Made by a program: the position numbers and the translations under genes | Notes under the pieces: generated by a model | Databases searched by the model: none | What the model was told of the DNA's origin: nothing | What the model saw: only the letters and a program-made list of their open reading frames with translations | Part shown: positions 52,906-62,492 of the stretch, one piece after another | Layout of the letters: each line of letters starts with the position of its first letter | How positions within the stretch are numbered: position 1 is the stretch's first letter | NCBI GenBank assembly: GCA_036268875.1 | Contig: DATATI010000023.1 | Span: forward strand, 1 to 64,000 | Direction: 5' to 3' | DNA: 64,000 bases | Source of the DNA: Polyangia bacterium | GTDB lineage: Bacteria; Myxococcota_A; Polyangia; Fen-1088

Positions 52906-54775
52906 GCCAGTCGCCCACGAGAGGCTGGGGGACTTCACGGCGACGGTGCGCATGCTTCCGCTATCGGCATTGGCGGTCGGCATCGGCGTCTTGGGCGCCT
53001 ACGTCGCGGCGGCGCTGCTGGCCCTCATCGCTTTTTTTACGAACCTGTTCTTCTTTCAGCGCTTGTCGCTGGCGCCGGCTTCCCCGGCGGCTCACACGCT
53101 GGGCGTGCTGGGCGTGCTCGTGCCGGTGGTGGGTTGCGTGATCATCGGATTGATGGCGCGCTATGGGTCCGATCGTATTCGGGGCCACGGCATCCCCGAG
53201 GCGCTGGAGGCCATTCTGATCCGCGGCAGCAGGGTCGAACCGCGCGTCGCCCTGCTCAAGCCGATCGCATCGGCCATATCGATCGGTTCCGGCGGACCCT
53301 TCGGCGCCGAGGGCCCCATCATCATGACGGGTGGCGCCTTCGGGTCGATGATCGCGCAATTCCTCCATCTCACCGCCGCCGAGCGCAAGACCCTGCTCGT
53401 CGCGGGCGCCGCCGCCGGCATGTCGGCGACTTTCGCCGCCCCGATCGCGGCTGTCTTTCTGGCGGTCGAGCTTCTGCTCTTCGAGCTCAAGCCGCGAAGC
53501 CTCGTGCCCGTGGCCCTGGCCAGCGTCACGGCCGCCCTGGCGCGTCGCCCGCTGCTAGGTGGCGGGCCGCTCTTTCCGTTGCCGGCCCTTCCGTTCGACC
53601 TGCCGCTCGGCGGTCTGCTCGCTTGCGTGGCCGTGGGACTGGCCGCCGGTCTGCTGTCGGCGCTGCTCACAGCGTCGGTCTATGCCTCGGAAGACGCTTT
53701 TGCGCGTCTCAAACTTCACTGGATGTGGTGGCCCGCGATTGGCGGCCTGGCCGTCGGTTTGGGCGGTCTGGTGTGCCCGCAGGCTCTGGGCGTGGGCTAC
53801 GATCAGATTCAGGCGCTGCTCGCGAACAGCCGCGACATCGGTCCGACCGTGCGCCTGATGGTCGTCAAGGCGACGATCTGGGCCGTGTCACTCGGGTCTG
53901 GCACGTCGGGCGGCGTGTTGGCGCCGCTGCTGATGATGGGCAGCGCTCTCGGCGTCCTCGAGTCCCACCTGCTGCCCGACTATGGCCCTAGCTTCTGGCC
54001 GCTGGTGAGCATGGCGGCGATCCTGGGGGGCACGATGCGGGCGCCGCTGACGGCGCTGGTCTTCGCGATCGAACTGACCGGGCGCTTCTCCATGGCCCTG
54101 CCGCTGCTCACGGCCAGCGTGGTGGCGCACGCCTTCACGGTGCTGACGCTCAAGCGCTCGATCCTCACGGAGAAGGTGGCCCGCCGCGGTTTCCATGTGA
54201 GCCGCGAGTACGCCATCGATCCGCTCGAGATCCTCTACGCGCGCGATGTCATGCAGACCGCCGCCATCGTGATCCCGGCAGACGCGTCGCTGGAAAGTGC
54301 AGCGGCAGTGCTGTCGTCCACGCCCGCCGCGCTGAACGAGTGCCTGTTTCCGACCCTCGACTCGACGGGAGCGCTGGTCGGCGTCATCACGCGGCGCGAT
54401 CTCGAGAAGGCGACGCGGGAGTGGCCGGCCACTCTCATCGCATCAGGTGCAGACGGGCACGCCCTGGCCGGATTCCTCCGTCGCAACATAGTCACCGCGC
54501 GCGCTGACGAGCCGCTGCGGCTGGTCGTTCATCGCATGGCGGAGACCGGCCTAACGCGCATCCCCGTCGTCGATCCTGATAACCCGACGCGGCTCATGGG
54601 TCTCGTGACCCTCAAGGATATGTTGAAGGCGCGGACCCGGCATCTCGAAGAAGAGCGCCGCCGCGAGCGCGTCCTGCCGCTCAGCGCCCTCATCCCTTTC
54701 GCGCGGTTCTTGCCGTTCGGGCGCCGCGAGGTCATGAACGATCCACCGTCGAAGCCGACGGCGCCTCCTTCCTGA
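52886..54775 (+). CDS. ClC-family chloride channel/transporter with CBS pair
   Basis: A 629-residue membrane protein beginning at GTG 52886 with AAAGG before it. ClC selectivity motifs are present: GHGIPEALEAI (family GSGIP), GGPFGAEGPIIMTGGAFGS (GxEGP with the gating Glu) and SGTSGGVLAPLLMMGSALG. About 10-12 helices reach residue 430. A CBS pair follows at about 450-580 (MQTAAIVIPADASLESAAAV, VVDPDNPTRLMGLVTLKDM). The intracellular proton Glu cannot be assigned, so channel or exchanger is open. It overlaps the MarR gene by 20 bases. Confidence 0.93.
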   Translation: MSHATPEPVAHERLGDFTATVRMLPLSALAVGIGVLGAYVAAALLALIAFFTNLFFFQRLSLAPASPAAHTLGVLGVLVPVVGCVIIGLMARYGSDRIRGHGIPEALEAILIRGSRVEPRVALLKPIASAISIGSGGPFGAEGPIIMTGGAFGSMIAQFLHLTAAERKTLLVAGAAAGMSATFAAPIAAVFLAVELLLFELKPRSLVPVALASVTAALARRPLLGGGPLFPLPALPFDLPLGGLLACVAVGLAAGLLSALLTASVYASEDAFARLKLHWMWWPAIGGLAVGLGGLVCPQALGVGYDQIQALLANSRDIGPTVRLMVVKATIWAVSLGSGTSGGVLAPLLMMGSALGVLESHLLPDYGPSFWPLVSMAAILGGTMRAPLTALVFAIELTGRFSMALPLLTASVVAHAFTVLTLKRSILTEKVARRGFHVSREYAIDPLEILYARDVMQTAAIVIPADASLESAAAVLSSTPAALNECLFPTLDSTGALVGVITRRDLEKATREWPATLIASGADGHALAGFLRRNIVTARADEPLRLVVHRMAETGLTRIPVVDPDNPTRLMGLVTLKDMLKARTRHLEEERRRERVLPLSALIPFARFLPFGRREVMNDPPSKPTAPPS

Positions 54776-55151
54776 CGGGCATTCGTTCTTGTCGTCAGTC
54801 GAAAGGGCGCGCCGACCGCGGTGGTTGATGGCGACCGAGGGCGGCGGCAGAGGGCCTCCGTTTCACCAAGGATCGATTGCCGAACGAATAGCGATCAGCA
54901 GTCACACTGAACTGGACCCGGAACCCGGTTTTCGGTCCAGGCATTTCGAAGATCGGCGATCGTCGCCGTTTTGATTAAAAAGACGGCCACTCATCGTCGC
55001 CGACACATCCCAATCACACAGCAGAGAACAGAATGGACAGTGAACTAATTCTTTTCGATTTTCATTGTCATCGTCCTTGACACAATGAAGCGAAAAGGGC
55101 TCTTGTACGCACCTGTTGCGCGACCCCCCGCGCGAAAAAGGAGGCCCCTCG
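54776..55151. other. 376-base gap without recognisable gene
   Basis: It holds the upstream region of the SMP-30-like gene, with imperfect inverted repeats near 54910-54935 and 54950-54970. The AT content rises in 54960-55100. No protein is recognised in any frame. Confidence 0.45.
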
Positions 55152-56258
55152 ATGTCGTTCAGATTGTTCTGTCGGCCGATCGTCCGCTTTGTCCCTGCAA
55201 CGGTCACGGTGCTGGTCATGGCGGTGCTGGGTTGCAGCTCGAGTTCGACCCCCAACAACAATAACAACAGTCCTGATGGCGGCGGCAACACGGCGGTCAC
55301 ATCGTTGGGCACCGCCACGGCGATCACCCAATCAACTTACAACTTCATCTCGCTGGAAGGGCCGTACTGGGTGGCCAGCGGCAATTATCTGATCTTCTCC
55401 GACGTCGTCGAAAAGAACATGACCGGCTCTCTCATTTACAAGTACGACCCGGCCACCAGCGCCTTTTCGGTTTACCCGTATCCGACCGCCATGCCGGCCG
55501 ACACAAACGGGTTGGGCATGGACTCGAAGGGCCAGTTGGTGGCCACCGAGCGTTACAACCATCAGGTGACCCGGGTGGAAGGCGGCAGCTTGAAAGTGCT
55601 GGCCTCGACTTATCCGGCCACCGGCGGCAAAGCGCTCAACGCCCCCAACGATGTGGTCGTCGATAGTCACGATAATATTTACTTCTCCGATACCCGCTGG
55701 GGCAGCATGTACGCCGATGCCGATCTGGTGCCGAACGCCGCCTATCGCATCGCTCCCGACGGCTCGCTCAGCCAGGTGTATGTGGCGGGTACCGATCCCA
55801 CGATGACCAGTGTCAATGGCATCGCCGTGTCGCTGGATGGGATGGCGCTGTACCTGGGTGATGACATAGCCAACAAGCTCTGGAAGCTGCCGCTGGCCGC
55901 CGACGGCTCGGTGCCGGCGGGCGCCATGCCCACGCTGCTGGCCGACTCGTCCAAGCTGCCCGGGAACAAGTTCTTGGTCCCGGACGGCATCAACATCGAC
56001 GACAGCGGCAATATTTACGTGGCGCTGAACCACCATGACGTCAACGCCATCGCCGTGCTGAAGCCGGACGGCACCCTGGTGGGAAAATATGACGTTCCGG
56101 TTGGAATCGACCCGAGTCCCGACGGCGGCGCCCCGCTGGATCCCGGCGGTCGCGGTCCTTCGAACATCACCTTCGGCGGCGCGGATCGCAAGACGCTGTT
56201 CATCACCACGCTGCATGGCATCTATCAGGTGGCCGTGCCCACGCCCGGCAAGCCGTAG
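55152..56258 (+). CDS. Lipoprotein, SMP-30/gluconolactonase-like beta-propeller
   Basis: From ATG 55152, with AAGGAGG eight bases upstream, the product has 368 residues. Signal VLVMAVLGCSSS and an Asn-rich spacer precede a six-blade propeller: EGPYWVASGNYLIFSD, NAPNDVVVDSHDNIYFSD (metal-binding Asn/Asp of SMP-30), VNGIAVSLDGMALYLGD and VPDGINIDDSGNIYVAL. Family members hydrolyse sugar lactones with Ca or Zn. The extracellular location suggests a scavenging role. Confidence 0.85.
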   Translation: MSFRLFCRPIVRFVPATVTVLVMAVLGCSSSSTPNNNNNSPDGGGNTAVTSLGTATAITQSTYNFISLEGPYWVASGNYLIFSDVVEKNMTGSLIYKYDPATSAFSVYPYPTAMPADTNGLGMDSKGQLVATERYNHQVTRVEGGSLKVLASTYPATGGKALNAPNDVVVDSHDNIYFSDTRWGSMYADADLVPNAAYRIAPDGSLSQVYVAGTDPTMTSVNGIAVSLDGMALYLGDDIANKLWKLPLAADGSVPAGAMPTLLADSSKLPGNKFLVPDGINIDDSGNIYVALNHHDVNAIAVLKPDGTLVGKYDVPVGIDPSPDGGAPLDPGGRGPSNITFGGADRKTLFITTLHGIYQVAVPTPGKP

Positions 56259-56332
56259 TGTCCGGCGGCCCGTCGATCGCGCGCCGTCCCATGGCCGAAC
56301 ATGGCGCCGACCGTTTGTAAAGACGACTTTGG

Positions 56333-56362
56333 TTGAAACGAATTGCTCGGTGCTGACATAAT
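56333..56362 (+). promoter_or_regulatory. Sigma70-like promoter of the propeller-cytochrome gene
   Basis: TTGAAA (56333-56338) and CATAAT (56357-56362), each matching five of six consensus bases, lie 18 bases apart, 42 bases before the ATG at 56404. Confidence 0.45.
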
Positions 56363-56403
56363 CGGGTTCTAGAAACGCGATGTCAGCATCGAGGAGCAAC
56401 CTC

Positions 56404-58443
56404 ATGGCGCAAAACGCTGAAGTTCGGACGGGTGGGATCGGTCTGATGGCTCGCACGCTGATGTTCGGTGCGGCCGTATGGCTGTCGGGATCTGCGGCCT
56501 GCACCGTCAGCGAGCCGGCCAACCCGTCTCTCGATCCGCCTCCGGTGACAATGCCGACGTCGATGTCGACGCCGCCGATCGGCGATCCCAATCTCAACGG
56601 GCCCGGGACGGGCGGTTCGTCGCCGGCGTTTGCCGACGGCGGGGTGGCCGTCGGTTCGAACTGCGGCCCGGACGGCGGGACGGTCGGGATTGCCCCGCTC
56701 CCCAACGCGTCGGGATTCACCCCGCAGATTCCCCAGACGGTGGTGCACCAGACCGCGCCCGTGCCGCCGCTGACCGGTGGAACGTTGCTGGCTCTCTCCG
56801 ATGGGAACACGGTGGTGGCCAGCGATCCGGAACGCGATCAGATGTACGTCGTCGATCTGACCACGAACGCGCGTCGCGCGACGCTGGTTCTGCAGCCCGG
56901 CGACGAACCCGGGCGCCTGGTCGAAGACGGCGCCGGTTTGGTGCACGTGGCCCTGCGCCGGGGCGGCGCGGTGGTGTCGATCGATCCAGCGAAAGGAACG
57001 CTGGGCGCGCGGCGCGCCGTCTGCTCGGCGCCGCGCGGGATCGCTTTCGAAGCGGCGACCGGGCTGCTGCACGTCGCCTGCGTGGGCGGCGAGCTGGTTT
57101 CATTGCCGGCCGCCGGCGGACCGCCGACGCGAACGCTGGCGTTGCCCACCGATCTGCGCGACGTGGTGGTGGCCAGCGGCGGCAAGCTGATGGTCAGCAC
57201 GTTTCGCAGCGCCACGGTGCTGGTGGTCGACAGCAAGGGCTCGATCAGCACGCAGTTGCAGCCCACCTCGGGCGTCAAGGCGTCGCTGCTGGGAATGCCC
57301 CAGCACCGCAGCCCGGCCGTCGCCTGGCGGATGCAATCAATGGGCGCGGGTCAGGACAGCGTCGCGATGCTGCACCAGAACGACGTCGACGACGTGATCG
57401 ATCCGGCGAACGGAGGCTACGCGGGCCTGAAAGGCTGCGGCGCCATCGCCGAACCCGGAGTGACCGTCCTCAGCGTCGGTGGCACCGCGCCGCCCGTGGC
57501 GGCCAGCCTGCAAATGGTGTCGCTGGCCATCGACCTGGCCGTCTCGCCGGATCAGACCAAGGTGGCCCTGGCGGTCCCGGGCAACGCGTACGTGCCCAAC
57601 ATGTCGGGCGTGGTCGAGGTTCCGATCGATGAAGTTAACGGCAACAACGGCCCGGGCAACGGCGCCTGCCTGCCCGCCAATCCACCGGTCGGCGTGACGC
57701 CGCCCGGCGGTGAGGTCATCGCCGTGGCGTACACGAAATCGGGCTTGCTGCTGGCGCAGACGCGCGAACCGGAGACGTTGTGGCGCGCCGACAACGGAGT
57801 GGCCATCGGGCTGGCCACGGACGCGCGCGAGGACACCGGTCATTTGATCTTTCACGTCAACGCGGGCGGCGGGTTGGCGTGCGCATCCTGTCACCCCGAA
57901 GGCGGCGAGGACGGTCGGGTCTGGGATTTTGCCTGTATCGGTGCGCGCCGCACGCAATCGATCCGTGGCAGCATCAGCGCCACGGCGCCGTTTCACTGGG
58001 ACGGCAGCGAACCCGACTTCTCTCATTTGATGGACGACGTGTTCGTGGGCCGCATGTCGGGGCCGATGTTGTCCACCGATCAAAAACAGGCGTTGCAAAA
58101 CTGGGTGGACACCATCCCCACGTTGCCGGCCGTCGCCGGTCTGGACGCCGCCGCGGTCGCGCGTGGCAAGCTCGTCTTCAACGACAGCACCGTGGCGTGC
58201 GCCAGCTGCCATGCGGGCGCGCTGCTGACCAACAACAGCACCGTGGACGTCGGCACCGGCGGCATGCTGCAGGTTCCTTCCCTGCGCGGCGTCGCTTGGC
58301 GGGCGCCGTACATGCACAACGGCTGCGCGCCAACGCTGGCCGATCGCTTCGGCACCTGCGGCGGCGGCGACAAGCACGGCGTCACGTCGTCGCTGTCGCC
58401 GGCGCAGATGAACGATCTGCTGGCGTACCTGCAGTCGTTGTAG
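56404..58443 (+). CDS. Lipoprotein with beta-propeller and C-terminal c-type heme domain
   Basis: From ATG 56404, with GAGGAG seven bases upstream, the product has 679 residues. Signal AVWLSGSAACTV and a Pro/Gly spacer lead to about 100. About 115-490 is a YVTN-type propeller (LLALSDGNTVVASDPERDQM, LAIDLAVSPDQTKVALAVPG). The C-terminal part has two CxxCH sites: CASCHPEGGEDGRVW and CASCHAGALLTN, plus RAPYMHNGCAPTLADRF, typical of MauG/diheme peroxidase relatives. Heme is likely attached at both. It may take part in extracellular electron transfer or peroxidation. Confidence 0.85.
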   Translation: MAQNAEVRTGGIGLMARTLMFGAAVWLSGSAACTVSEPANPSLDPPPVTMPTSMSTPPIGDPNLNGPGTGGSSPAFADGGVAVGSNCGPDGGTVGIAPLPNASGFTPQIPQTVVHQTAPVPPLTGGTLLALSDGNTVVASDPERDQMYVVDLTTNARRATLVLQPGDEPGRLVEDGAGLVHVALRRGGAVVSIDPAKGTLGARRAVCSAPRGIAFEAATGLLHVACVGGELVSLPAAGGPPTRTLALPTDLRDVVVASGGKLMVSTFRSATVLVVDSKGSISTQLQPTSGVKASLLGMPQHRSPAVAWRMQSMGAGQDSVAMLHQNDVDDVIDPANGGYAGLKGCGAIAEPGVTVLSVGGTAPPVAASLQMVSLAIDLAVSPDQTKVALAVPGNAYVPNMSGVVEVPIDEVNGNNGPGNGACLPANPPVGVTPPGGEVIAVAYTKSGLLLAQTREPETLWRADNGVAIGLATDAREDTGHLIFHVNAGGGLACASCHPEGGEDGRVWDFACIGARRTQSIRGSISATAPFHWDGSEPDFSHLMDDVFVGRMSGPMLSTDQKQALQNWVDTIPTLPAVAGLDAAAVARGKLVFNDSTVACASCHAGALLTNNSTVDVGTGGMLQVPSLRGVAWRAPYMHNGCAPTLADRFGTCGGGDKHGVTSSLSPAQMNDLLAYLQSL

Positions 58444-58489
58444 AGATCGATCGACCGCGGCAGCCGTTGCGGGCGTGATACGGTCAGGC

Positions 58490-59560
58490 ATGCAAAGACG
58501 GGCAGTCTTGGCGATGCTGGGGACGTTCGTCGTCCTCGTCGGAGCGACGGGTTGTGGGGGCGGGAGTCCCAAGCGCTCGACAACAACCGACGCCGGCACG
58601 GATGCGGCGGGCGGCTCGGGTGGTGCGATCGACGCCGGCGACGCGGCCAGCGCGCCAGAGACCGGCTCCTCCGACGACACCGGCAGTGATCTTGCCACCG
58701 ACGAGGCCAACGACAGCTCGTCCTTGTCTGACGCCGATGATGCCACCGCCGACATCGCCGCGGATGCGCCAACCGAGGCCGCCGCGGCGATCGACGCCGG
58801 GGCCGATTGCCTGGCACCCACCAGCGAGGCGGCGCTGGTGCCAGCCACCGAGGGCGTGCCGGCGGATGGCCTGGTGTTGTGGCTGCGCGGCGATCGCGGC
58901 GTGTACAAGACGGCGGCGCAGGCGGTCTGTGCTTGGGCCGATCAAAGCGCCAACCATTTCTTGCTGACCAACGGCCCGGCGCGGCCGGTGTGGACGGCGG
59001 CCGGGTTGGGCGCGCAACCAGCGATTCACTTTGGCGCCGCCGGCCAGCAGCTGGGGATGTCTGGAGTGCTCGGGTTGGCGCCCACGTCGGCGCGCACGTT
59101 CGTGGTGGTGTCGATCCTGGTGCAGACGACGCAGCGGTTTCAGTCGATCATCCAAGGGCAGTCCGGATCGCCGGGGACGTACCTCGCCGTCGACGAGAAC
59201 ACCTTCAACACCGCGGGCAGCCGGGAAGGTGTGTACGCCATGAACAACGCGTACGACGCGATCCTGGCCACGGCGGCGGTTCCGCGGATCCACGTCTACG
59301 CGCTGCCGACGATGACGTCGGGAGCGCCGATCCTGCCCGTGATCGACTACCGGGTGAACGGCGCCATCCAGACGCTGACGCGCACGTCGGGCGGCCTCGG
59401 CAACGGAAACTTCGAGGACTTCAGCGGCGCCAATTTCACCAGCGTCGGCGCCGGCGCCGAGGGATTCCTGGCCGAGGTCCTGGTCTACAACCGCGCCCTC
59501 GTCGTCGACGAACGCGTTGCCATCGAGACCGCGCTCAAAACCCGGTACGGCATTCAGTAA
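58490..59560 (+). CDS. Lipoprotein with LamG/ConA-like domain
   Basis: From ATG 58490 the product has 356 residues (GTG 58475 also in frame). Lipobox VGATGCGG is followed by a long Asp/Ala/Ser-rich acidic linker to about 110. The end domain runs PADGLVLWLRGDRGV, CAWADQSANHFLL, AIHFGAAGQQL, GFLAEVLVYNRALVVDERVAIETAL and ends TRYGIQ, matching LamG-like lectin folds. No catalytic residues are apparent, so it may bind glycan. Confidence 0.7.
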   Translation: MQRRAVLAMLGTFVVLVGATGCGGGSPKRSTTTDAGTDAAGGSGGAIDAGDAASAPETGSSDDTGSDLATDEANDSSSLSDADDATADIAADAPTEAAAAIDAGADCLAPTSEAALVPATEGVPADGLVLWLRGDRGVYKTAAQAVCAWADQSANHFLLTNGPARPVWTAAGLGAQPAIHFGAAGQQLGMSGVLGLAPTSARTFVVVSILVQTTQRFQSIIQGQSGSPGTYLAVDENTFNTAGSREGVYAMNNAYDAILATAAVPRIHVYALPTMTSGAPILPVIDYRVNGAIQTLTRTSGGLGNGNFEDFSGANFTSVGAGAEGFLAEVLVYNRALVVDERVAIETALKTRYGIQ

Positions 59561-59605
59561 TGCGACGATCGATATCTCGCACGACAACGGGGTAATCATG
59601 TCGTG

Positions 59606-60223
59606 ATGAGCGGCAGCCGGGGCGTCTTGATGCTTTTCCTGATGGTCGCTGACGTGGCTGTCGGCTGCAGTGGCCAGACTCTTCAGTCACCCGACGACTC
59701 TGGTGTCGGGGGCGGCTCGGGTGCCGCTGACGCCGCAGGCCTGCTCGGACCCGTTGATCTCAGCCAGGCGCCGACCTCTGTGACGATGGATTGTGATCAC
59801 GGGATTGGACAGTTGGCTTTCGTCAATCCGTGCTTGATTGGTGAGAATTTTGCCGGTCCAGCGCGAACTCGGTTCGGATTCCACGAGACTGATTGTCACC
59901 TCGCGACCGGCGGCGGCGACGCAATCGCCTGGGTCTTCACGTTGCCGCTGAGCGCGATCGTCATGCATCCCGACCAGCCGCTGATCTTCCCGACCAACCT
60001 GCCAATACCCCCGCCGCCGCCGTCGGGCAATCGCGCAGAAGTCGGAGGCGAGGCGGTGGCGGTGACGCACGTCGCCGGAACGATGACGTTCTCGCGGGTG
60101 GATCCGAATGTTCGCGCTTTCAGCGGGCACCTCAGCGGGACAGTGACATGGGCTGGTCCGACCAAAATTTTTTCCTGCAGTGTCGATGCGCCTTTCTGGG
60201 GCGCTCCCGGCAACTTCCTTTGA
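59606..60223 (+). CDS. Lipoprotein of unknown function
   Basis: A 205-residue protein with signal LMLFLMVADVAVGCSG and a GGGSG spacer. The mature part is beta-rich with two Cys (NPCLIGE and DCHLATGG) and the stretch FSRVDPNVRAFSGHLSGTVTW. I recognise no family. A hairpin follows 29 bases after the stop. Confidence 0.6.
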   Translation: MSGSRGVLMLFLMVADVAVGCSGQTLQSPDDSGVGGGSGAADAAGLLGPVDLSQAPTSVTMDCDHGIGQLAFVNPCLIGENFAGPARTRFGFHETDCHLATGGGDAIAWVFTLPLSAIVMHPDQPLIFPTNLPIPPPPPSGNRAEVGGEAVAVTHVAGTMTFSRVDPNVRAFSGHLSGTVTWAGPTKIFSCSVDAPFWGAPGNFL

Positions 60224-60251
60224 GCGAGCGCCGGGCGTTCCAATAACGCTG

Positions 60252-60269
60252 CCCGCTGTGAGCAGCGGG
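60252..60269 (+). terminator. Terminator-like hairpin after the 59.6 kb lipoprotein
   Basis: CCCGCTG and CAGCGGG form a perfect 7-base stem around a 4-base loop (TGAG), 29 bases after the stop and 50 bases before the next start. No T-tract follows. Confidence 0.5.
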
Positions 60270-60318
60270 GATCATCGGGATTGCTCGTGCGGACCAGCGC
60301 GACCGGCGTTAGGCTTCG

Positions 60319-61530
60319 ATGTGCATGCGGGCGTTTGTGCCGTTGTTGTTGGCCGTCGCCTGTTCGGCCGGGCGAATTCTTCCGTCGCCCGGGCCGGCCA
60401 ACGGGGGCGCCGGAGGGGCCTCAGGCGCTGACGCCGCCGGTTCGCTCGCGCCCGTGGGCGGCGCTGGCGGCATCGCCGGCGCGGCGGACGCTGCCATCGC
60501 GCCGCCGGGATCAGTGGGCGAGGGCGGCGGCTCCGGCGGGCCGGACGTTGCCATCGCGCCGCCGCCCGACGCCGGCTTCAATTCCCCGGACCTTGCTCAC
60601 CCGCGGGACGCGACCCCCGCCGTTGACACGCCCCCGGCGCCGTCGACCAACCCGCCCGGCGATCTGGCTCCCTACCTTCCCATCTGGACCTGGGGGGCGG
60701 ACGGGCTTCCGTATGGAGACCTGGCCGACCTCAAAAAGAAAACCGGGCTGCCGGGGGTGACCATCGCCTTCGTGCTCGCCGACGGCGGGTGCCAGGCAAG
60801 CGGAGACATCACGGACAATCTCGGCGACGTGAAGGCCTTCATCAAGGCCGGTGGCCACGTCAAAGCCTCATTCGGCGGCCAGGAAGGCACCTACGTCGAG
60901 AGTCGCTGCAACAGCGCCGGCGCGCTGGCCGCCGCCATCTCTGACTTTGTCGACGCGACCGGCATCACCGACCTGGACTTCGACATCGAGCAAGACCCCA
61001 TGCTGACCGACGCCGTGAACGCCATGCGGGCCCAGGCCCTGAAGATGGTTCAGGACAGCAAGCACATCAAAGTCGCCTTCACTCTCGAGGCCGAGGACCA
61101 CACCGCCAAGTCCATGGGCGGCCTCAACAGCAGCGGGCAGTCGGTGGTGAGGGCGGCGGTGACGGCCGGGCTGCAGATCAGCCACGTCAACTTCATGACC
61201 ATGGACTTTGGCGACAACTACGGCGATCAGCCCTTGGCCCCGGTGGTGATCGGCTCGCTCACCGACGGTCACACCCAGCTCATGAACCTGGTTCCGGGGC
61301 TCACCAGCGATCAGGCCTGGGCCATGGTCGGCGTCATCCCGATGATCGGACAGAACGACGACGCCGGAGCGTTCTCGCTCGACGACGCGCGGGCAGTGGC
61401 CCAGTTCGCCATCAGCAACCGCATCGGCCTGGTGGCGTTCTGGTCCACTGATCGTGACTGCGACGGCTGCAGCGGTGTCGACCAGAACGACTTCGATTTC
61501 ACCCGCATCTTCTCGGCCGTCACACACTGA
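60319..61530 (+). CDS. Lipoprotein chitinase, GH18-like
   Basis: A 403-residue secreted lipoprotein (signal FVPLLLAVACSAG, Gly/Ala/Asp linker to about 115). The catalytic barrel has VTIAFVLADGG, GHVKASFGGQEG, and the GH18 motif GITDLDFDIEQD at about 212-223, whose Glu is the general acid. Later SHVNFMTMDFGDNYG and AWAMVGVIPMIGQND match the ChiC/ChiD branch of Streptomyces-type GH18. It would cut chitin outside the cell and could act with the GH75-like enzyme. The ATG at 60319 has no strong ribosome site. Confidence 0.83.
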   Translation: MCMRAFVPLLLAVACSAGRILPSPGPANGGAGGASGADAAGSLAPVGGAGGIAGAADAAIAPPGSVGEGGGSGGPDVAIAPPPDAGFNSPDLAHPRDATPAVDTPPAPSTNPPGDLAPYLPIWTWGADGLPYGDLADLKKKTGLPGVTIAFVLADGGCQASGDITDNLGDVKAFIKAGGHVKASFGGQEGTYVESRCNSAGALAAAISDFVDATGITDLDFDIEQDPMLTDAVNAMRAQALKMVQDSKHIKVAFTLEAEDHTAKSMGGLNSSGQSVVRAAVTAGLQISHVNFMTMDFGDNYGDQPLAPVVIGSLTDGHTQLMNLVPGLTSDQAWAMVGVIPMIGQNDDAGAFSLDDARAVAQFAISNRIGLVAFWSTDRDCDGCSGVDQNDFDFTRIFSAVTH

Positions 61531-61575
61531 CGTCGCAGAGAGAACTGCGGGACGACGTCCTGCCGATGGGCGCGC

Positions 61576-62490
61576 TCAAGGAAAGCGGCCGAGGGCGACG
61601 CCCACCAGCGCGTCGACGGTGATGGGGCGGACGACGCGACGATCGCTGCTGCCGATGACAGTCAGCGGCTCGTCACGCAGTGGAATCGCCGCGCCGACGA
61701 CCAGCCACGGCGACCATCCGCCGAACGGTCGATCGAGGCGGACCAACGCGCCGACACCGGGCGAAAATCGCCCCGCCGATTGATTGACGGGAAAGTCCTG
61801 CCCTTCGACGGAGATCCAGCCGGCGGAGAATCCCGCACCGGTGGCCAGGCGCCAGTGTCCGAGGAGAAACTGATATGACGGCCCGACGGTGGCGTCCCAG
61901 CGACGCCAGCGCGCGGTGTCCGTGCCGATGCTGACGTCATGACCGGTGCTGCCGCTGGCGCGCGCCATCACGCCCGGTCCACCCGCGCCGGCGTGGAGCG
62001 ACACGATCAGTCCCGCTGCTGGCGCCGCTCCGCCCTCACCGACGGACGCGCCGATCCCGGCGCCGACGTCGAACGCGACCGGCGCGCGCACCGGTGGCGG
62101 CCGCGCTGCGGAGGAGGGCAAGCGCGGCAGCGGCTGCAAGTGTTCGGGACGAAGCTGCGTCAGCCAGGTGGTGATCGTCACCGCCACGACGTCGGCCATC
62201 TCGGCACAGTTGGACGTCACGGGCAAAGTACGCTCCGCGATGGCGACACCGCGATCATCAGCAAGGCGCAAGCGCAGCTCGCGGCCCGTGTGCCCGATCC
62301 GCGCCACCGACGGGGGCCCGGCCGCCGCGTCGCCAGCCAGCAGCGAGGCCACCCGCGCTTCCACTTCGGCCGAGCTCGGGCAATCGGAATCACCTTCGAC
62401 GGTGACCGCCGAGGCAGCAGCCGCTTTCCCGAGCGGCGCCACCAGCGCGCCACCGACCGCCGCCGCGACCAGGACAGAAGAGCGGCGCAC
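61576..62490 (-). CDS. Exported protein with barrel-like C-terminal half, third gene of sigma operon
   Basis: Starts at GTG 62490, two bases after the upstream stop. The 304-residue protein has signal SVLVAAAVGGALVAPLGKAAA, then ADxVVAVTITTWL and Pro-rich residues to about 135. From about 140 it is glycine-rich with amphipathic strands (FDVGAGIGASVGEGG, WRLATGAGFSAGWISVEG) and ends VDALVGVALGRFP, consistent with a small outer-membrane barrel. Function is unknown; the operon with a sigma factor suggests an envelope role. Confidence 0.65.
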   Translation of the reverse strand: MRRSSVLVAAAVGGALVAPLGKAAAASAVTVEGDSDCPSSAEVEARVASLLAGDAAAGPPSVARIGHTGRELRLRLADDRGVAIAERTLPVTSNCAEMADVVAVTITTWLTQLRPEHLQPLPRLPSSAARPPPVRAPVAFDVGAGIGASVGEGGAAPAAGLIVSLHAGAGGPGVMARASGSTGHDVSIGTDTARWRRWDATVGPSYQFLLGHWRLATGAGFSAGWISVEGQDFPVNQSAGRFSPGVGALVRLDRPFGGWSPWLVVGAAIPLRDEPLTVIGSSDRRVVRPITVDALVGVALGRFP

Positions 62491-62492
62491 GT

